Program-made: the position numbers and the translations under genes
Part shown: positions 15,787 to 24,055 of the stretch, piece after piece
Numbering within the stretch: the first letter of the stretch is position 1
How the letters are laid out: every line of letters begins with the position of its first letter
Assembly (NCBI GenBank): GCA_964596985.1
Contig: CAZQWG010000010.1
Location: 1-64,000 of the forward strand
Source of the DNA: GCA-020345945 sp964596985
Lineage (GTDB): Archaea; Thermoproteota; Bathyarchaeia; RBG-16-48-13; GCA-020345945
Reading direction: 5' to 3'
Length of the DNA stretch: 64,000 bases
Notes under the pieces: generated by a model
Seen by the model: the letters and a program-made list of their open reading frames with translations, nothing else
Databases searched by the model: none
Told to the model about the DNA's origin: nothing

Positions 15787-16069
15787 GTTCAGCCTTCCTT
15801 TGTTTTGCTAGTTTCAAGTAGATCTTGACACAGATCTTACAACTTGCGAAGCATTCAGTTAGACGATCTATTTTCTCTCCGAGAGGTTCAGAACTACAGC
15901 CATACCAGTGATCGCAATACCTACCGCAGAGAGTAAGAGGCTCATTATCTCTCCGAATATGCACCTGCCTATTCCTACGCATGTCAGCCCAATCCAAAGG
16001 TGTGACATAGGCGAAATCCTCTAAATCTTCAGGCATAGGAAGTTTGCAACGAGGACAAAGACGAGTCAA
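15779..16069 (-). CDS. Zinc-ribbon-like protein
   Basis: 96 residues from TTG at 16069, preceded by GAGGGCTGAGAG. Contains LCPRCKLP (CxxC), then LCGRYCDHWYGC and CFASCKIC, seven or more Cys in CxxC-like pairs, which indicates one or two zinc sites. The R-x-x-H/C-rich middle resembles small viral zinc proteins. Nucleic-acid binding is likely; specific role unknown. Confidence 0.6.
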   Translation of the reverse strand: MTRLCPRCKLPMPEDLEDFAYVTPLDWADMRRNRQVHIRRDNEPLTLCGRYCDHWYGCSSEPLGEKIDRLTECFASCKICVKIYLKLAKQRKAEHD

Positions 16070-16079
16070 CTCTCAGCCC

Positions 16080-16373
16080 TCACCGAGTAAGCAAGACAGG
16101 TCTAGGTTCCCGTTCAGCGAAGTATGTCTCATAAGGGAAAATATGGAGAGGAGGAGAAGCCCAGCAATCTCTTCCGCGCTCACATGGATGAGTTTCACAG
16201 ACATCGCATGGAGGACTCCAAAGCCGATCAGCACATGTATAGCAGTAATGCTTCTCCGCAGTCCGGTAATCCGTCCAGCCGTGAGGCATAATATCGTTCA
16301 AACATTCTTCTTCACTCAACGCCACAAGGCTACGACCGCAGTTATCGCAGAAAACCTGAGAACCCTTAATCAA
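16080..16373 (-). CDS. Cys-rich zinc-binding protein
   Basis: 97 residues from TTG at 16373, chosen because it overlaps the upstream TGA and follows GAGGGCAAGAG, matching the local start cassette; an upstream ATG at 16409 would overlap the preceding gene. Cys pairs FCDNC, YCYTC and CDVC...C...C suggest two zinc ribbons. Unknown function; adjacent to other zinc proteins, perhaps derived by duplication. Confidence 0.6.
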   Translation of the reverse strand: MIKGSQVFCDNCGRSLVALSEEECLNDIMPHGWTDYRTAEKHYCYTCADRLWSPPCDVCETHPCERGRDCWASPPLHIFPYETYFAEREPRPVLLTR

Positions 16374-16492
16374 CTCTTGCCCTCCTTGATTATGACGGCG
16401 TTCCCGCATTCATCAACCCACCAACTCGGCTTTCCTAATTTGCGCGCCTTATGGAATGTCTTGTGTTTCTTACAGTACAGTTCAACCTTCAA
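16370..16492 (-). CDS. 40-residue basic protein
   Basis: TTG at 16492 follows GAGGGTTGAGAG; the TGA overlaps the next TTG. Contains YCKKHKTFH and one more Cys, so a C-H-H-C metal site is possible. Too short for a family call. The shared start cassette and tight coupling support it. Confidence 0.45.
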   Translation of the reverse strand: MKVELYCKKHKTFHKARKLGKPSWWVDECGNAVIIKEGKS

Positions 16493-16502
16493 CTCTCAAC
16501 CC

Positions 16503-16679
16503 TCAGATTGCCTTGAAGATGGTCTTATCTACGAGAAAGTCAAGCACCCGATCTAAATGGAGACCACAAACGAAAATTGGTTTTTGATCCTTCTTGTTCT
16601 CACGGACAGCCCAACTGGCAAAATGTTTGCACTCTGGAATCATACACCGCACGACTTTGTTAGCAGGATCAACAATCAA
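16503..16679 (-). CDS. Small zinc-finger protein
   Basis: 58 residues from TTG at 16679. The pattern C-x4-C-x-x-H in RCMIPECKHF and a later VCGLHL gives two Cys/His pairs about 22 residues apart, a plausible single zinc finger. Follows the 78-residue gene by 5 bp. Likely nucleic-acid binding; unrecognised family. Confidence 0.5.
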   Translation of the reverse strand: MIVDPANKVVRCMIPECKHFASWAVRENKKDQKPIFVCGLHLDRVLDFLVDKTIFKAI

Positions 16680-16684
16680 TTCAG

Positions 16685-16921
16685 CTAGATCTTTCCGTCT
16701 CTGATTGTCTTCCAGAAGCCTGACCGCGGCATACGCTCACACAGACTATTCATCTTCTTCTCGAACGCCTCATACTCTGCTAGCTGAGCCTCCAAGTACG
16801 CAATATGCTCGTCCCGACTCATATCCAGCCACCAAGGATTCAAAACACGGATCAAGAAAGCCGACAAGCCTCCCCTCTTCAGGATCTCAATCGTCGCCTT
16901 CAAAGCATCAAGATCAGGCAT
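16685..16921 (-). CDS. Unknown helical protein
   Basis: 78 residues, ATG start overlapping the upstream gene by 8 bp. Two helices separated by a Pro/Trp segment (LNPWWLDMSRDEH), the second heptad-like (AYLEAQLAEYEAFEKK), so it may dimerise. No known family. Confidence 0.5.
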   Translation of the reverse strand: MPDLDALKATIEILKRGGLSAFLIRVLNPWWLDMSRDEHIAYLEAQLAEYEAFEKKMNSLCERMPRSGFWKTIRDGKI

Positions 16922-17360
16922 TCACAATCTTCTCCTTGACTTTGAACCAAAGATAGCTGTGCAACCCACCACCAGGTGTCGTCTCTTCTCGCCGTTCAGA
17001 GGTGATCTTACCAGAGTTCTCTAGGCGATTCAAGTAGAATGTAGTAAGCCCCTGGTGAATAGCGAACCGCCTCGCAACATCCTGAATACTGCAACCGCCA
17101 CTTTCACGGACAAACTCGTAAACCTCCTTCTCGAAAGCTGAAACCAGCTCAGCCATACAGCCAAAGCAGACGGATAGAACATTGCCCTCCGGAAATATCT
17201 TCGGCGTGAGAACGAAGTACTTCTCGCCTCCAACCAAGACCTTCTCGCAGAAAGCACAATCTAAAGCAATATCGGGAGCAGTATCCTCCTCAATGATAAA
17301 CTCAATCTCGATTGTCAAATCTTTACCCCCAATCCAGCCTCGGAAGGTCTGTGAGAGCAA
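16914..17360 (-). CDS. Zinc-ribbon plus winged-helix regulator
   Basis: 148 residues. CAFC at ~35-38 and CFGC at ~66-69 form a four-Cys zinc ribbon; the C-terminal half (SIQDVARRFAIHQ, then LNRLENSGKI) has the helix-turn-helix and wing pattern of a winged-helix domain. It probably binds DNA and may control the element's transcription. Confidence 0.6.
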   Translation of the reverse strand: MLSQTFRGWIGGKDLTIEIEFIIEEDTAPDIALDCAFCEKVLVGGEKYFVLTPKIFPEGNVLSVCFGCMAELVSAFEKEVYEFVRESGGCSIQDVARRFAIHQGLTTFYLNRLENSGKITSERREETTPGGGLHSYLWFKVKEKIVNA

Positions 17361-17372
17361 GACAAAAACATG

Positions 17373-17597
17373 TTAAAAATCAGGGTCCACCAGCACACCC
17401 GACAGGTCGGGAACCCGCAGATTTTCTAGTCGGGGAACCGCACACAGGAACCGTGCTAAGGAAAGCATCTGAGCAGGGGAGTCCCGCTTCCCACCGAGGA
17501 AAACAGGTGAACCCCCAGGAAAACAGGCTGAAAACCTTGATCTGAACGTTTCCAGACTCAACACTTGAACCGTTGACAAGGATATGTTAACTCTCAT
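17373..17597 (-). CDS. Doubtful 74-residue protein
   Basis: ATG at 17597 overlaps the end of the 30-residue membrane peptide gene. The composition (Ser, Phe, Leu, Pro and Gly with few charges) differs from its neighbours. The DNA contains the near-repeat CCAGGAAAACAGG / CGAGGAAAACAGG about 22 bp apart. It may be coding or an untranslated stretch within the operon. Confidence 0.3.
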   Translation of the reverse strand: MRVNISLSTVQVLSLETFRSRFSACFPGGSPVFLGGKRDSPAQMLSLARFLCAVPRLENLRVPDLSGVLVDPDF

Positions 17598-17679
17598 TCT
17601 TCGGGTAATCCTCTCTCGGATTCTTCTCGAATATGATGAGGATGCCAGGTAGCACTAGCAGAAAGAGGATGAACAGCAA
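17587..17679 (-). CDS. 30-residue single-helix membrane peptide
   Basis: TTG at 17679 follows the upstream TAG directly. One very hydrophobic helix of 16 residues (FILFLLVLPGILIIF) then a charged tail. The size and placement are typical of this element's coupled membrane peptides. Confidence 0.45.
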   Translation of the reverse strand: MLFILFLLVLPGILIIFEKNPREDYPKNES

Positions 17680-17895
17680 CTATGCAGGAAGCTCTAGCAG
17701 TGTACTGAAGCTTTCAGGGGTCAGCACTGGTTTGCCGGGGAGTTCTCCCTTGCAGTAGTATTCTGCGAAGTCGGTAACTATCTTCTCTTCCTGCTCCGTC
17801 TCCACAACTATGATGAAGCATTCACGGATATGCAACGGCTTACTGCTGCTGGAAGCGATCAGCTCCCGTTCAGGGCCGTCCTTAAACACCTTCAT
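17680..17895 (-). CDS. Unknown small protein
   Basis: 71 residues, ATGA overlap with the upstream gene. Mixed beta/alpha, with a KPLHIRECFIIVVETE strand-rich centre. No motif recognised. Confidence 0.5.
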   Translation of the reverse strand: MKVFKDGPERELIASSSSKPLHIRECFIIVVETEQEEKIVTDFAEYYCKGELPGKPVLTPESFSTLLELPA

Positions 17896-18044
17896 TTTTC
17901 ATCATCTCCCTTGAAAACATTCAAGACAGCATGAACAACAAGGATAGGCAGGGCGAGAAGCCAAGCCAATCCTTTGACTAGAAGAAACGGTGCCGGATTC
18001 ACTTTACGTGACATTAACTCCTCGAAAGAGATACTATCCTTCAT
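17892..18044 (-). CDS. 50-residue single-helix membrane protein
   Basis: ATG at 18044 overlaps the upstream stop and its TGA overlaps the next ATG, so the reading frame is well supported. One hydrophobic helix (residues ~20-43), acidic tail. Function unknown. Confidence 0.5.
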   Translation of the reverse strand: MKDSISFEELMSRKVNPAPFLLVKGLAWLLALPILVVHAVLNVFKGDDEK

Positions 18045-18388
18045 TCCCTGATCCTCCTCCAGTAAACCTTCTCTCCTTTGACAGCCCAGACGACCAGCTT
18101 GCCCCAGCGCTTCAGCTTACGTAGGTCCTCCTCAACCGTGCTCGCAGACAACCCGAGTTCCCGCGCAAGCATCTTGGAGTCTTTACCGCCTGTAGGATGC
18201 TCAGAATCCTCGCGTGCTGGATTCAACTGCTGGAAAACCTGTTCAACCCGGTCCCCGGAAGGAGGAAAATACAGCTCGAAAATGCTCCGGGTACTATTCT
18301 TCCCGTTCTCAGGGATAGCCTCAACAGGATTCTCCTGTGAGCGAATACAAGTACGAATATGCCTCCTCCGGGTTACACTCTCGGTCAA
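18041..18388 (-). CDS. Winged-helix DNA-binding protein
   Basis: 115 residues, ATGA overlap with the upstream gene. Basic disordered-looking N-terminus, then KMLARELGLSASTVEEDLRK (residues ~73-92), a clear helix-turn-helix, followed by a Trp-rich wing (WGKLVVW). Probably a transcriptional or replication regulator of the element. Confidence 0.65.
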   Translation of the reverse strand: MTESVTRRRHIRTCIRSQENPVEAIPENGKNSTRSIFELYFPPSGDRVEQVFQQLNPAREDSEHPTGGKDSKMLARELGLSASTVEEDLRKLKRWGKLVVWAVKGEKVYWRRIRE

Positions 18389-19017
18389 GTTGACTCAGCG
18401 ATCGCTACGGCTGGGACCGGGAGGTCCAAAGCCACGGCAGGAAAAACCGCGTGGTTCAAGCTGAAACTGCCTGAAACCGGCCTCACCAAGAGCTGACCGT
18501 GCTCCTTCCAGCAGAGCTCCCTGCACCGGGCACCGATCGAACCCTCAGCGGGAAGCCCCTTCTCCCCGAACAGCTCCTTATACTTCTCGCGGATCACATT
18601 CGCACGCCAACCCGAACCAAGGTTCTCATGATCCTCCTTTGCAAGGGCAAGGATCGATGCCATACACCTGTCGCGGACAGACCTGAACTTCTCAACCCCA
18701 CGATCAGGATCCCAGGTGCGCCAAGACTTCTCAATCTTAGCTGGAAGCTTATCGACCGGATAGAGAGAAGCAGCATCCTCAACCAAGATCTTCTTGGCGA
18801 ACAGCCACTTCGACCCCCAGACACCGCGAACAGTCATCCTGCTCCCTACCGGCGGAATCTGCTTCATAATCGAATACTCGACTCCGACCTCAAACTCACG
18901 GGGCTTCTCCTCCACAGTCTTCACCTGTAGAACCTTACCCATGAACCTGCCGTCCCTCTTCCGCCTCCAAACCCGGGAGCGGTGCAGAACGCATTCAACC
19001 GTTATGGATTCAGCCAT
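18385..19017 (-). CDS. Possible OB-fold/nucleic-acid-binding protein
   Basis: 210 residues, ATG start. The first ~75 residues alternate short beta strands with basic loops (VECVLHRSRVW, GKVLQVKTVEE, RMTVRGVWGSKW), suggestive of an OB fold; the rest is helical with a Cys pair (RCRELCW). Neighbours are DNA-binding proteins. The assignment is pattern-based and weak. Confidence 0.45.
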   Translation of the reverse strand: MAESITVECVLHRSRVWRRKRDGRFMGKVLQVKTVEEKPREFEVGVEYSIMKQIPPVGSRMTVRGVWGSKWLFAKKILVEDAASLYPVDKLPAKIEKSWRTWDPDRGVEKFRSVRDRCMASILALAKEDHENLGSGWRANVIREKYKELFGEKGLPAEGSIGARCRELCWKEHGQLLVRPVSGSFSLNHAVFPAVALDLPVPAVAIAEST

Positions 19018-19371
19018 CTAAGCGTAGGGACTAGGAGTCTTCTTCTTACTGTCTTCAGGCGCCGTTTTTATCGGATGCCCTAGATGCTTCTCGACGTTTT
19101 GAACATGCTTCATCGCCCACTCTGCGAGAACCTTGAAGTTAGCAGGAGACATGTGGACTTCAACCTGCATCTCATGAACTATCTCCTTAGTCTGCAAGCC
19201 TCCAGGGGTATTCTCTACAGGCTTAATTTTCAACCGGTCATGATAGAATATGATCCGTCCTTCCGCAGGATTCAAACCACCAAAAATCCCACTGGCATAT
19301 ATGGAACGGAAGTTCTCGGATTCAGCTACACGGAAATTCGGCGGCCTAACCATACTTGACTTCTTCGACAA
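19018..19371 (-). CDS. DUF3467-like protein
   Basis: 117 residues from TTG at 19371, right after the upstream TGA. The order YASGIFGG, then RIIFYHDRL, then EVHMSPANFKVLAEWA and VEKHLG matches DUF3467 proteins, which are small, widespread in prokaryotes and mobile DNA, and of unknown function. Confidence 0.6.
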   Translation of the reverse strand: MSKKSSMVRPPNFRVAESENFRSIYASGIFGGLNPAEGRIIFYHDRLKIKPVENTPGGLQTKEIVHEMQVEVHMSPANFKVLAEWAMKHVQNVEKHLGHPIKTAPEDSKKKTPSPYA

Positions 19372-19545
19372 TCAGATACCCCCACGCGATAACCCGTTCC
19401 GCGAGGATTTCAGAAGCAGCTCCAAGTCCTCCTCGGCAAGCAGAAGGGAGAGAGAGTTCCTGGCGAAGCCCCCCATCCGCTTCTTCCACCAAGCAGCCTC
19501 CCGGCAGTCACCGAAACGGACAACCAAGATATTCTCGCCGTTCAA
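19372..19545 (-). CDS. 57-residue protein of unknown function
   Basis: TTG at 19545 overlaps the upstream TGA (TTGA). Contains one Cys and an AAWWKKRMGG basic-aromatic patch followed by a Leu/Glu helix. No family recognised; supported by exact fit between two coupled genes. Confidence 0.45.
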   Translation of the reverse strand: MNGENILVVRFGDCREAAWWKKRMGGFARNSLSLLLAEEDLELLLKSSRNGLSRGGI

Positions 19546-19904
19546 GGCAGCTGAGACTTGACCTTCTTCGCTTGTTCAATGTACTGCTGGAAAGCCGTCG
19601 GCTTATCTTCTGGTAGGTAGTCGATCGCAGTCTGCAGAAGCACGGGGTCCATCTCCTTTATGATCGCAAGCAGACTCTTGAAACGCTGGTTCTCCTCCAT
19701 GAGCAGCCCCTCCCGGTTGATACGTGGGGAACTATTCTCCTCCATCTTACGGAACTCGTTGATCCTCTCCTGAAGGGCCTTATACTGCTCCTCGCTGATC
19801 GAGTACACGCTAGTAAGCTCCTCGCCGGGATGCACCTGTCGGAAATGCTCAACTACCTCCCCGTAACCATAGTCCGTGAAATCGCATAAAGGACACTTAA
19901 ACAA
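19542..19904 (-). CDS. C2H2 zinc-finger protein
   Basis: 120 residues from TTG at 19904 (GGAG nine bases upstream). An N-terminal C2H2 finger CPLC...HFRQVH (C4, C7, H20, H25) is followed by a helical, charged domain. Likely nucleic-acid binding; an early gene by position, since it lies near the upstream end of the operon. Confidence 0.7.
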   Translation of the reverse strand: MFKCPLCDFTDYGYGEVVEHFRQVHPGEELTSVYSISEEQYKALQERINEFRKMEENSSPRINREGLLMEENQRFKSLLAIIKEMDPVLLQTAIDYLPEDKPTAFQQYIEQAKKVKSQLP

Positions 19905-20065
19905 TCAAATCAACTCCTGTCAAACGACCGTGAAGATGTCTGCACGGGTTTCGGTTAGTGAGTGAAGAACACCATGGCATCAAGCAGAGCCCTCGACGAA
20001 AACTGGGACCGTAAGAACCGGAGGCTCCGCCCGACTATTCCCGCCCGCACAGACAGAAATCAAGG

Positions 20066-20239
20066 TTACGTCTCCCACCATCCCAAGCGCTCAAAGAGGA
20101 GGCATGCAACCCCGAACCAGACCATACCCCCAAGCATCAGCACAGCGCAACCCGGGTACGGGCTGACACCCGCAAAAGTCGTACAGAAACATAGGGGAAG
20201 AAAGGTGACAGCGAACGCGACCCGATCCCTACTCACCAT
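20066..20239 (-). CDS. 57-residue membrane protein
   Basis: ATG at 20239, TAA at 20066. Two hydrophobic segments (about residues 8-24 and 31-50). It is the first gene inside the element's right end. The 160 bp after it (19905-20065) contain only doubtful short frames. Confidence 0.45.
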   Translation of the reverse strand: MVSRDRVAFAVTFLPLCFCTTFAGVSPYPGCAVLMLGGMVWFGVACLLFERLGWWET

Positions 20240-20291
20240 GGGATCTCCCTAAGAACCGGTTGCCCGCGCATAGAAGAAGCAGGGATTCATC

Positions 20292-20312
20292 CTAGTGGCA
20301 CGAAATAGCACG
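20292..20312. other. Element-chromosome junction
   Basis: Homology to the HerA core ends at the codons for VILDR (about 20305-20320), and the stop follows at 20292. A short direct repeat (att core) should be found here and at the other end of the element; it cannot be defined from one end. Confidence 0.5.
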
Positions 20313-21548
20313 ATCAAGTATTACTACGGGAACTCTTGATTTTGAAAGCTCCAAGGCCAGGATTAGAGCTGTCGTTGTTTTTCCGGAACCAGTAGTACCG
20401 AGGATGCATATGTGACGTTTCATTTGTCTCTTGCCTATCTCGAATGTTCCAATCGGTCTTTCCATACAATCTAGGATGAGACCGATCCGGACCCGCTCTT
20501 CATTTTCGTCCAAGAGATCTTGTTGAGAAGGCCCTTTCAAGGGAGTTGAAAGAAGTTTATGGCTCCTTCTGTTCCCGAGGTCGTATGGATAAAGAAAACA
20601 AGAAAGCTCCGAAGAAGTCAAGATTTCTCCTAGCCCCTCCACCCTTCTGAGCAATATCTCTCGATCGGCTCTCGAATAGTCAGAAACCTTGAAGACTTTC
20701 ATTGCTCCCTCCCTCCTTGAAGGATTCGTGTGCTGCTCTCCCCCGTTTGTCTGTTGAGAAAGGCATGCTTCTATCCTCGACTTCAACGACGACGTTGTTA
20801 CCGTATCGTTCCTCTCTGATCCAACGAGCCGTAAGTATAATCTAGAATTCCAAGCACCCAATCGACAACCTTCCTGGAAACGTTCGCCGAAGAGATCCAA
20901 CCCGAATTCATTTAAACTCCGGACCCTGGCTAGGTCGATCGGCTCAAATACGATTGAGAGATCCACGGTCTCAACTACTAGCGCCTTCGAGAGCTTGTCA
21001 ATCGCCGGTCTTCTGTGAAGAATACCTTGTTCTGAGTGAACAATCTCCATTACCATTTCTGCGATCCTCGACCTTCTTTCCCGAGAGAACCATGCGCCGG
21101 GTTCAGTTGTTACCGCTGGTGAAGATTTGGGTCGAAGAAAACACCGTACGATTTCTCTGGGGTCTCTAATCCTTCGGAGTTCAACCAATCCCTCGTAAAC
21201 GGACTCGTATATTCCTTTGAACTCCTCGACCTTCCTCTCCAATGAGATGATGAGCCCTTGGATTGAAGTCTGTTTTCTTTGATAGTCTTCTCCTTCCAGC
21301 CTTCCCGTCTCCGTGAGACAGAAGATCGGGGATACCTCTTTTGCGTTGATTCCAATCTCGATCGACCCCGAAAGACAGCTCTTATAAAGACATAATACAA
21401 GTTGAGTGTCGATCCTTCCCAGGACTTCTATATGGATGCGGCCGACCTCAAGAAAGGCGTATGCTTTGAGGATCTTTCTACTGGAGAGAACTAGAGTCGA
21501 CTCATCGACAAGACACGAGTTGAATTCTTCTCTATTCAAGCTCCGCAA
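20292..21548 (-). pseudogene. HerA-type ATPase, C-terminally truncated at the element boundary
   Basis: 418 codons. The N-terminal ~300 residues are the poorly conserved accessory region; IGTFEIGKRQ and then the Walker A loop GTTGSGKT (384-391) and the strand VPVVILDR match the DUF87/HerA ATPase core. The frame then ends after five unrelated residues. Walker B, sensor and arginine-finger regions, normally another ~200 residues, are missing. The break coincides with the change to element DNA, so insertion disrupted the gene; the 3' part should lie at the element's far end. Confidence 0.75.
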
Positions 21549-21715
21549 GTTCTCTCAAGAAACGTTGTGAGAAATGTATTTAGTTACCAACCCTTTATCA
21601 TTCTTGGATTGACTGGTTTGGGAAGCCTCTGATCAACTTTACCATTGCTGGGGGTCCAGCATCAGATTTGAGAGACGTATAAAGATTCTCGTGTTGCATT
21701 CTGGTAGGGGTTACC

Positions 21716-23428
21716 GTGCGGCGAAGTACGATTGTTGTTGGGGTTCTGTTGTTGTTAACAGGGCTCTCGGCTCTCCTACAAACCCAAACGGTAGAGCGGT
21801 ACCAGCCTTGCTTGGAAAGTAGATCGATAGAAGTCATCGTTCAGCCGATGTCGGAGTACAGCCGACACTTCGGAATCTCTAATCGGAAGACCAAAGTCGA
21901 GTTAGGGGTCACGACTGAACAGAATGCAATCGTGAAGATCAGGTCACGTGGACAATCGATCTCCAAGCACGAGACAGGTCCGGGACAGCACTCGTGGAAC
22001 GTGACGCTAAGTGACCCTGAAGGTAGATACAGTGTTGTCGTCGTGAATCCTAACAGATCAAAACTGTCTCTGTTTCTTCATCTCAGATTCTACGTATTAT
22101 CCTTGGAGGATACCAGGCCTCACACTAATGCTGCTCTTCTAGTCGGGGCGGCAGGTCTTTCAACAATCCTTCTCGGGATCGCAGCCCCCTCTTCAAATGC
22201 CTCCCTTCTCATTATCACTTTACAATTCTTCGGAGCGGCATCCCTACTGCATATCGTAGGATTCATCTACAAGGTTCCCCTCTTCTTCCTGTCTTCGCTT
22301 GGTACTTTCGTCTTGGCCAACATCTTCTGTCTCGGGTCACTTACTCGGTGGATACGTTCAGCCTACCGAATCCTAAGCGGAATGGACCTCCCTCTTGTCA
22401 TTAGCCTTTATCTAACCATCCAAACCTCGATCGCACTTTTCCTAATACCCATATACGTTGGGAGAACCGGTTTGATCCCTGAGAAGAATATTACTTTCGA
22501 GATGTCACAAGCGAACCCCCTACTAGGTGTATGTGATCACATCGAACCCGGAACAGATGAGAATGTAATTCGAAATCACTTCAAGCTGATAAGCTCTCTC
22601 GGCTCCGAATGGGTCAGACTCGACATGGGATGGGAACAAATCGAACCGAGCCGGGGCGATTGGAGGTTCGACTTCTGGGACTCCCTCGTAAGAATCTCTT
22701 CTCATTACGGTTTGCGAATCCTTCCAATCCTCTCTGGAACACCCCGCTGGGCATCTTCCCATCCCGATCTTGACTCTTACTACGCCTATCCCCCTAGAGA
22801 CCTCAGCGATTTCAGAAACTTTGTTCGGAAAGTCGTCGAGAGATACGGAAGAAAGATATACTACTGGGAGATCTGGAATGAACCTGACGCTCAATTCTGG
22901 AGGGGCACGATTCAAGAGTACTGTGAACTTCTCCAAGTAACAAGCTCTGTGCTAAGAGCCGTGGACCAGACTACTAAGTTGGTCTTAGGTGGAATTTCTA
23001 GTACGGGTCTACCGTTCTTCAAAGAACTTCTATCCCTCGGGGCTTTAGATCATGTTGACCTAGTAGGAATACATCTCTACGGGTCAGACGCGGATGAACT
23101 GCTGAAGAGGGCTGAAGACTTTCTTCAAGTTCTGGACGGATCAAGAACCCCCATTCCAGTATGGGTCACCGAGATAGGACTGTCGACCCCATTCCAGCAC
23201 AATGCCGAAGAGACTCAAGCGGGGTTTCTCAAACAGACGTTCACCAAGCTCTCTGCAATACCCAGAATTCAAAGGATCTTCTGGTATGAACTCAAGGACA
23301 GTGGGCTGCTCTTCTTTTGGCGTGAACACAACTTTGGTCTAGTCAGATTTGATCTCAGTCCCAAAGCCTCGTACAGAGCGTATGTGAGTATGGCGGAAAC
23401 TCTCAGGCAAGACGAAGCCGTGGAGTAA
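21716..23428 (+). CDS. Membrane-anchored clan GH-A glycoside hydrolase (GH5/GH39-like)
   Basis: 570 residues, GTG start. An N-terminal membrane helix (8-22), a small beta-rich outer domain (~35-130), four more helices (~138-250), then an extracytoplasmic TIM-barrel from ~265. Catalytic signatures: WNEP at 387-390 (acid/base Glu389) and WVTEIG at 483-488 (nucleophile Glu486), as in GH39 and GH5 families. Probably cleaves a beta-linked polysaccharide or glycoconjugate at the cell surface. Substrate not predictable. Monocistronic and divergent from the HerA remnant. Confidence 0.8.
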   Translation: MRRSTIVVGVLLLLTGLSALLQTQTVERYQPCLESRSIEVIVQPMSEYSRHFGISNRKTKVELGVTTEQNAIVKIRSRGQSISKHETGPGQHSWNVTLSDPEGRYSVVVVNPNRSKLSLFLHLRFYVLSLEDTRPHTNAALLVGAAGLSTILLGIAAPSSNASLLIITLQFFGAASLLHIVGFIYKVPLFFLSSLGTFVLANIFCLGSLTRWIRSAYRILSGMDLPLVISLYLTIQTSIALFLIPIYVGRTGLIPEKNITFEMSQANPLLGVCDHIEPGTDENVIRNHFKLISSLGSEWVRLDMGWEQIEPSRGDWRFDFWDSLVRISSHYGLRILPILSGTPRWASSHPDLDSYYAYPPRDLSDFRNFVRKVVERYGRKIYYWEIWNEPDAQFWRGTIQEYCELLQVTSSVLRAVDQTTKLVLGGISSTGLPFFKELLSLGALDHVDLVGIHLYGSDADELLKRAEDFLQVLDGSRTPIPVWVTEIGLSTPFQHNAEETQAGFLKQTFTKLSAIPRIQRIFWYELKDSGLLFFWREHNFGLVRFDLSPKASYRAYVSMAETLRQDEAVE

Positions 23429-23447
23429 GAAGTAAACTATATTCAAT

Positions 23448-23510
23448 ATCCCGGTAGTATAACGGAATCGGGATTCGGAAGACTTAAAGGGACTCTAAAT
23501 GATGGAGTCC
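23448..23510 (+). other. Two hairpins upstream of the OB-fold gene
   Basis: ATCCCG (23448-23453) pairs with CGGGAT (23469-23474), and GGACTC (23490-23495) with GAGTCC (23505-23510). A TATA-like ACTATATT lies at about 23436. The second hairpin would sit in the 5' leader of the gene at 23535. ATGATGG and CTGA flank it like C and D boxes, but a full C/D RNA is not evident. Confidence 0.4.
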
Positions 23511-23534
23511 TGCTGATTTGAGTAGTGAATAGAT

Positions 23535-24041
23535 TTGTCAGAAGAAGAAGTTGAATACGTCAAGGTCGGCGATTTGAAGCCATACCTTGGAAAAGTATAC
23601 CTCAAAGCGAAGGTAGTTGAGATGGAAGAGCCCCGTGAAGTGTCCGGGGGAGAACACCGGGTGTGTGAGGCTCTGATTGGAGATGAGAGCGGCTGCATCT
23701 ATCTGACCCTATGGGATGACAGCATTGATGAGTTCGAGGTAGGTAACACGGCTCATATCGAGAATGGATATGTTTCCGTGTTCAAGGAGTCTATGAGATT
23801 GACTGCCGGAAAATTCGGGACAGTCACAAAGATCGATGAAGAGTTCTCTGAAGAAGTAAATACCGACAACAACCTCTCAGACAAACAGGTTGAGCAGCGG
23901 AGGCGCAGATCCTATGATAGAGGCTATGGCGGTGGCAGGAGCTATGGCGGCGGGTTCGGCGGGGGGTACAGGTCGAATCGGTCTGGTGGCGGTCGGTCTA
24001 GACGAGGGGACTGGAAGGGCGGATACAAGAAAAGGCGCTAG
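23535..24041 (+). CDS. OB-fold single-stranded nucleic-acid-binding protein with RGG tail
   Basis: 168 residues, TTG start. Residues 8-100 form an OB fold of the archaeal RPA/SOSS-B type (VGDLKPYLGKVYLKAKVVEM, then LWDDSIDEFEVGNTAHIENG). The C-terminal 45 residues are Arg/Gly-rich (GYGGGRSYGGGFGGGY), as in many single-strand binding proteins. Likely a DNA repair/replication or RNA-binding role. Short leader with two hairpins upstream. Confidence 0.8.
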   Translation: MSEEEVEYVKVGDLKPYLGKVYLKAKVVEMEEPREVSGGEHRVCEALIGDESGCIYLTLWDDSIDEFEVGNTAHIENGYVSVFKESMRLTAGKFGTVTKIDEEFSEEVNTDNNLSDKQVEQRRRRSYDRGYGGGRSYGGGFGGGYRSNRSGGGRSRRGDWKGGYKKRR

Positions 24042-24055
24042 CGTAGACCGTCGCG

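Larger units (their letters stand above)
1..20310. mobile_element. Integrated archaeal mobile element (virus or plasmid), left end outside window
   Basis: About 50 short genes, almost all on the minus strand, many joined by ATGA or TTGA overlaps, with few database-recognisable functions: small zinc fingers, winged-helix proteins, one- to four-helix membrane proteins, a P-loop ATPase, an iteron array. The right boundary is set by the HerA-type ATPase gene at 20292-21548, which loses its reading frame just after Walker A. Everything to the right looks like ordinary archaeal chromosome. No integrase, capsid or terminase is recognisable, so virus versus conjugative plasmid is undecided. The boundary is accurate to a few tens of bases at best. 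Confidence 0.75.

Noticed and set aside
19905..20065. Two ~27-codon minus-strand frames
   Set aside because: Too short, no hydrophobic helix or metal motif, and no overlap-type junction on both sides.
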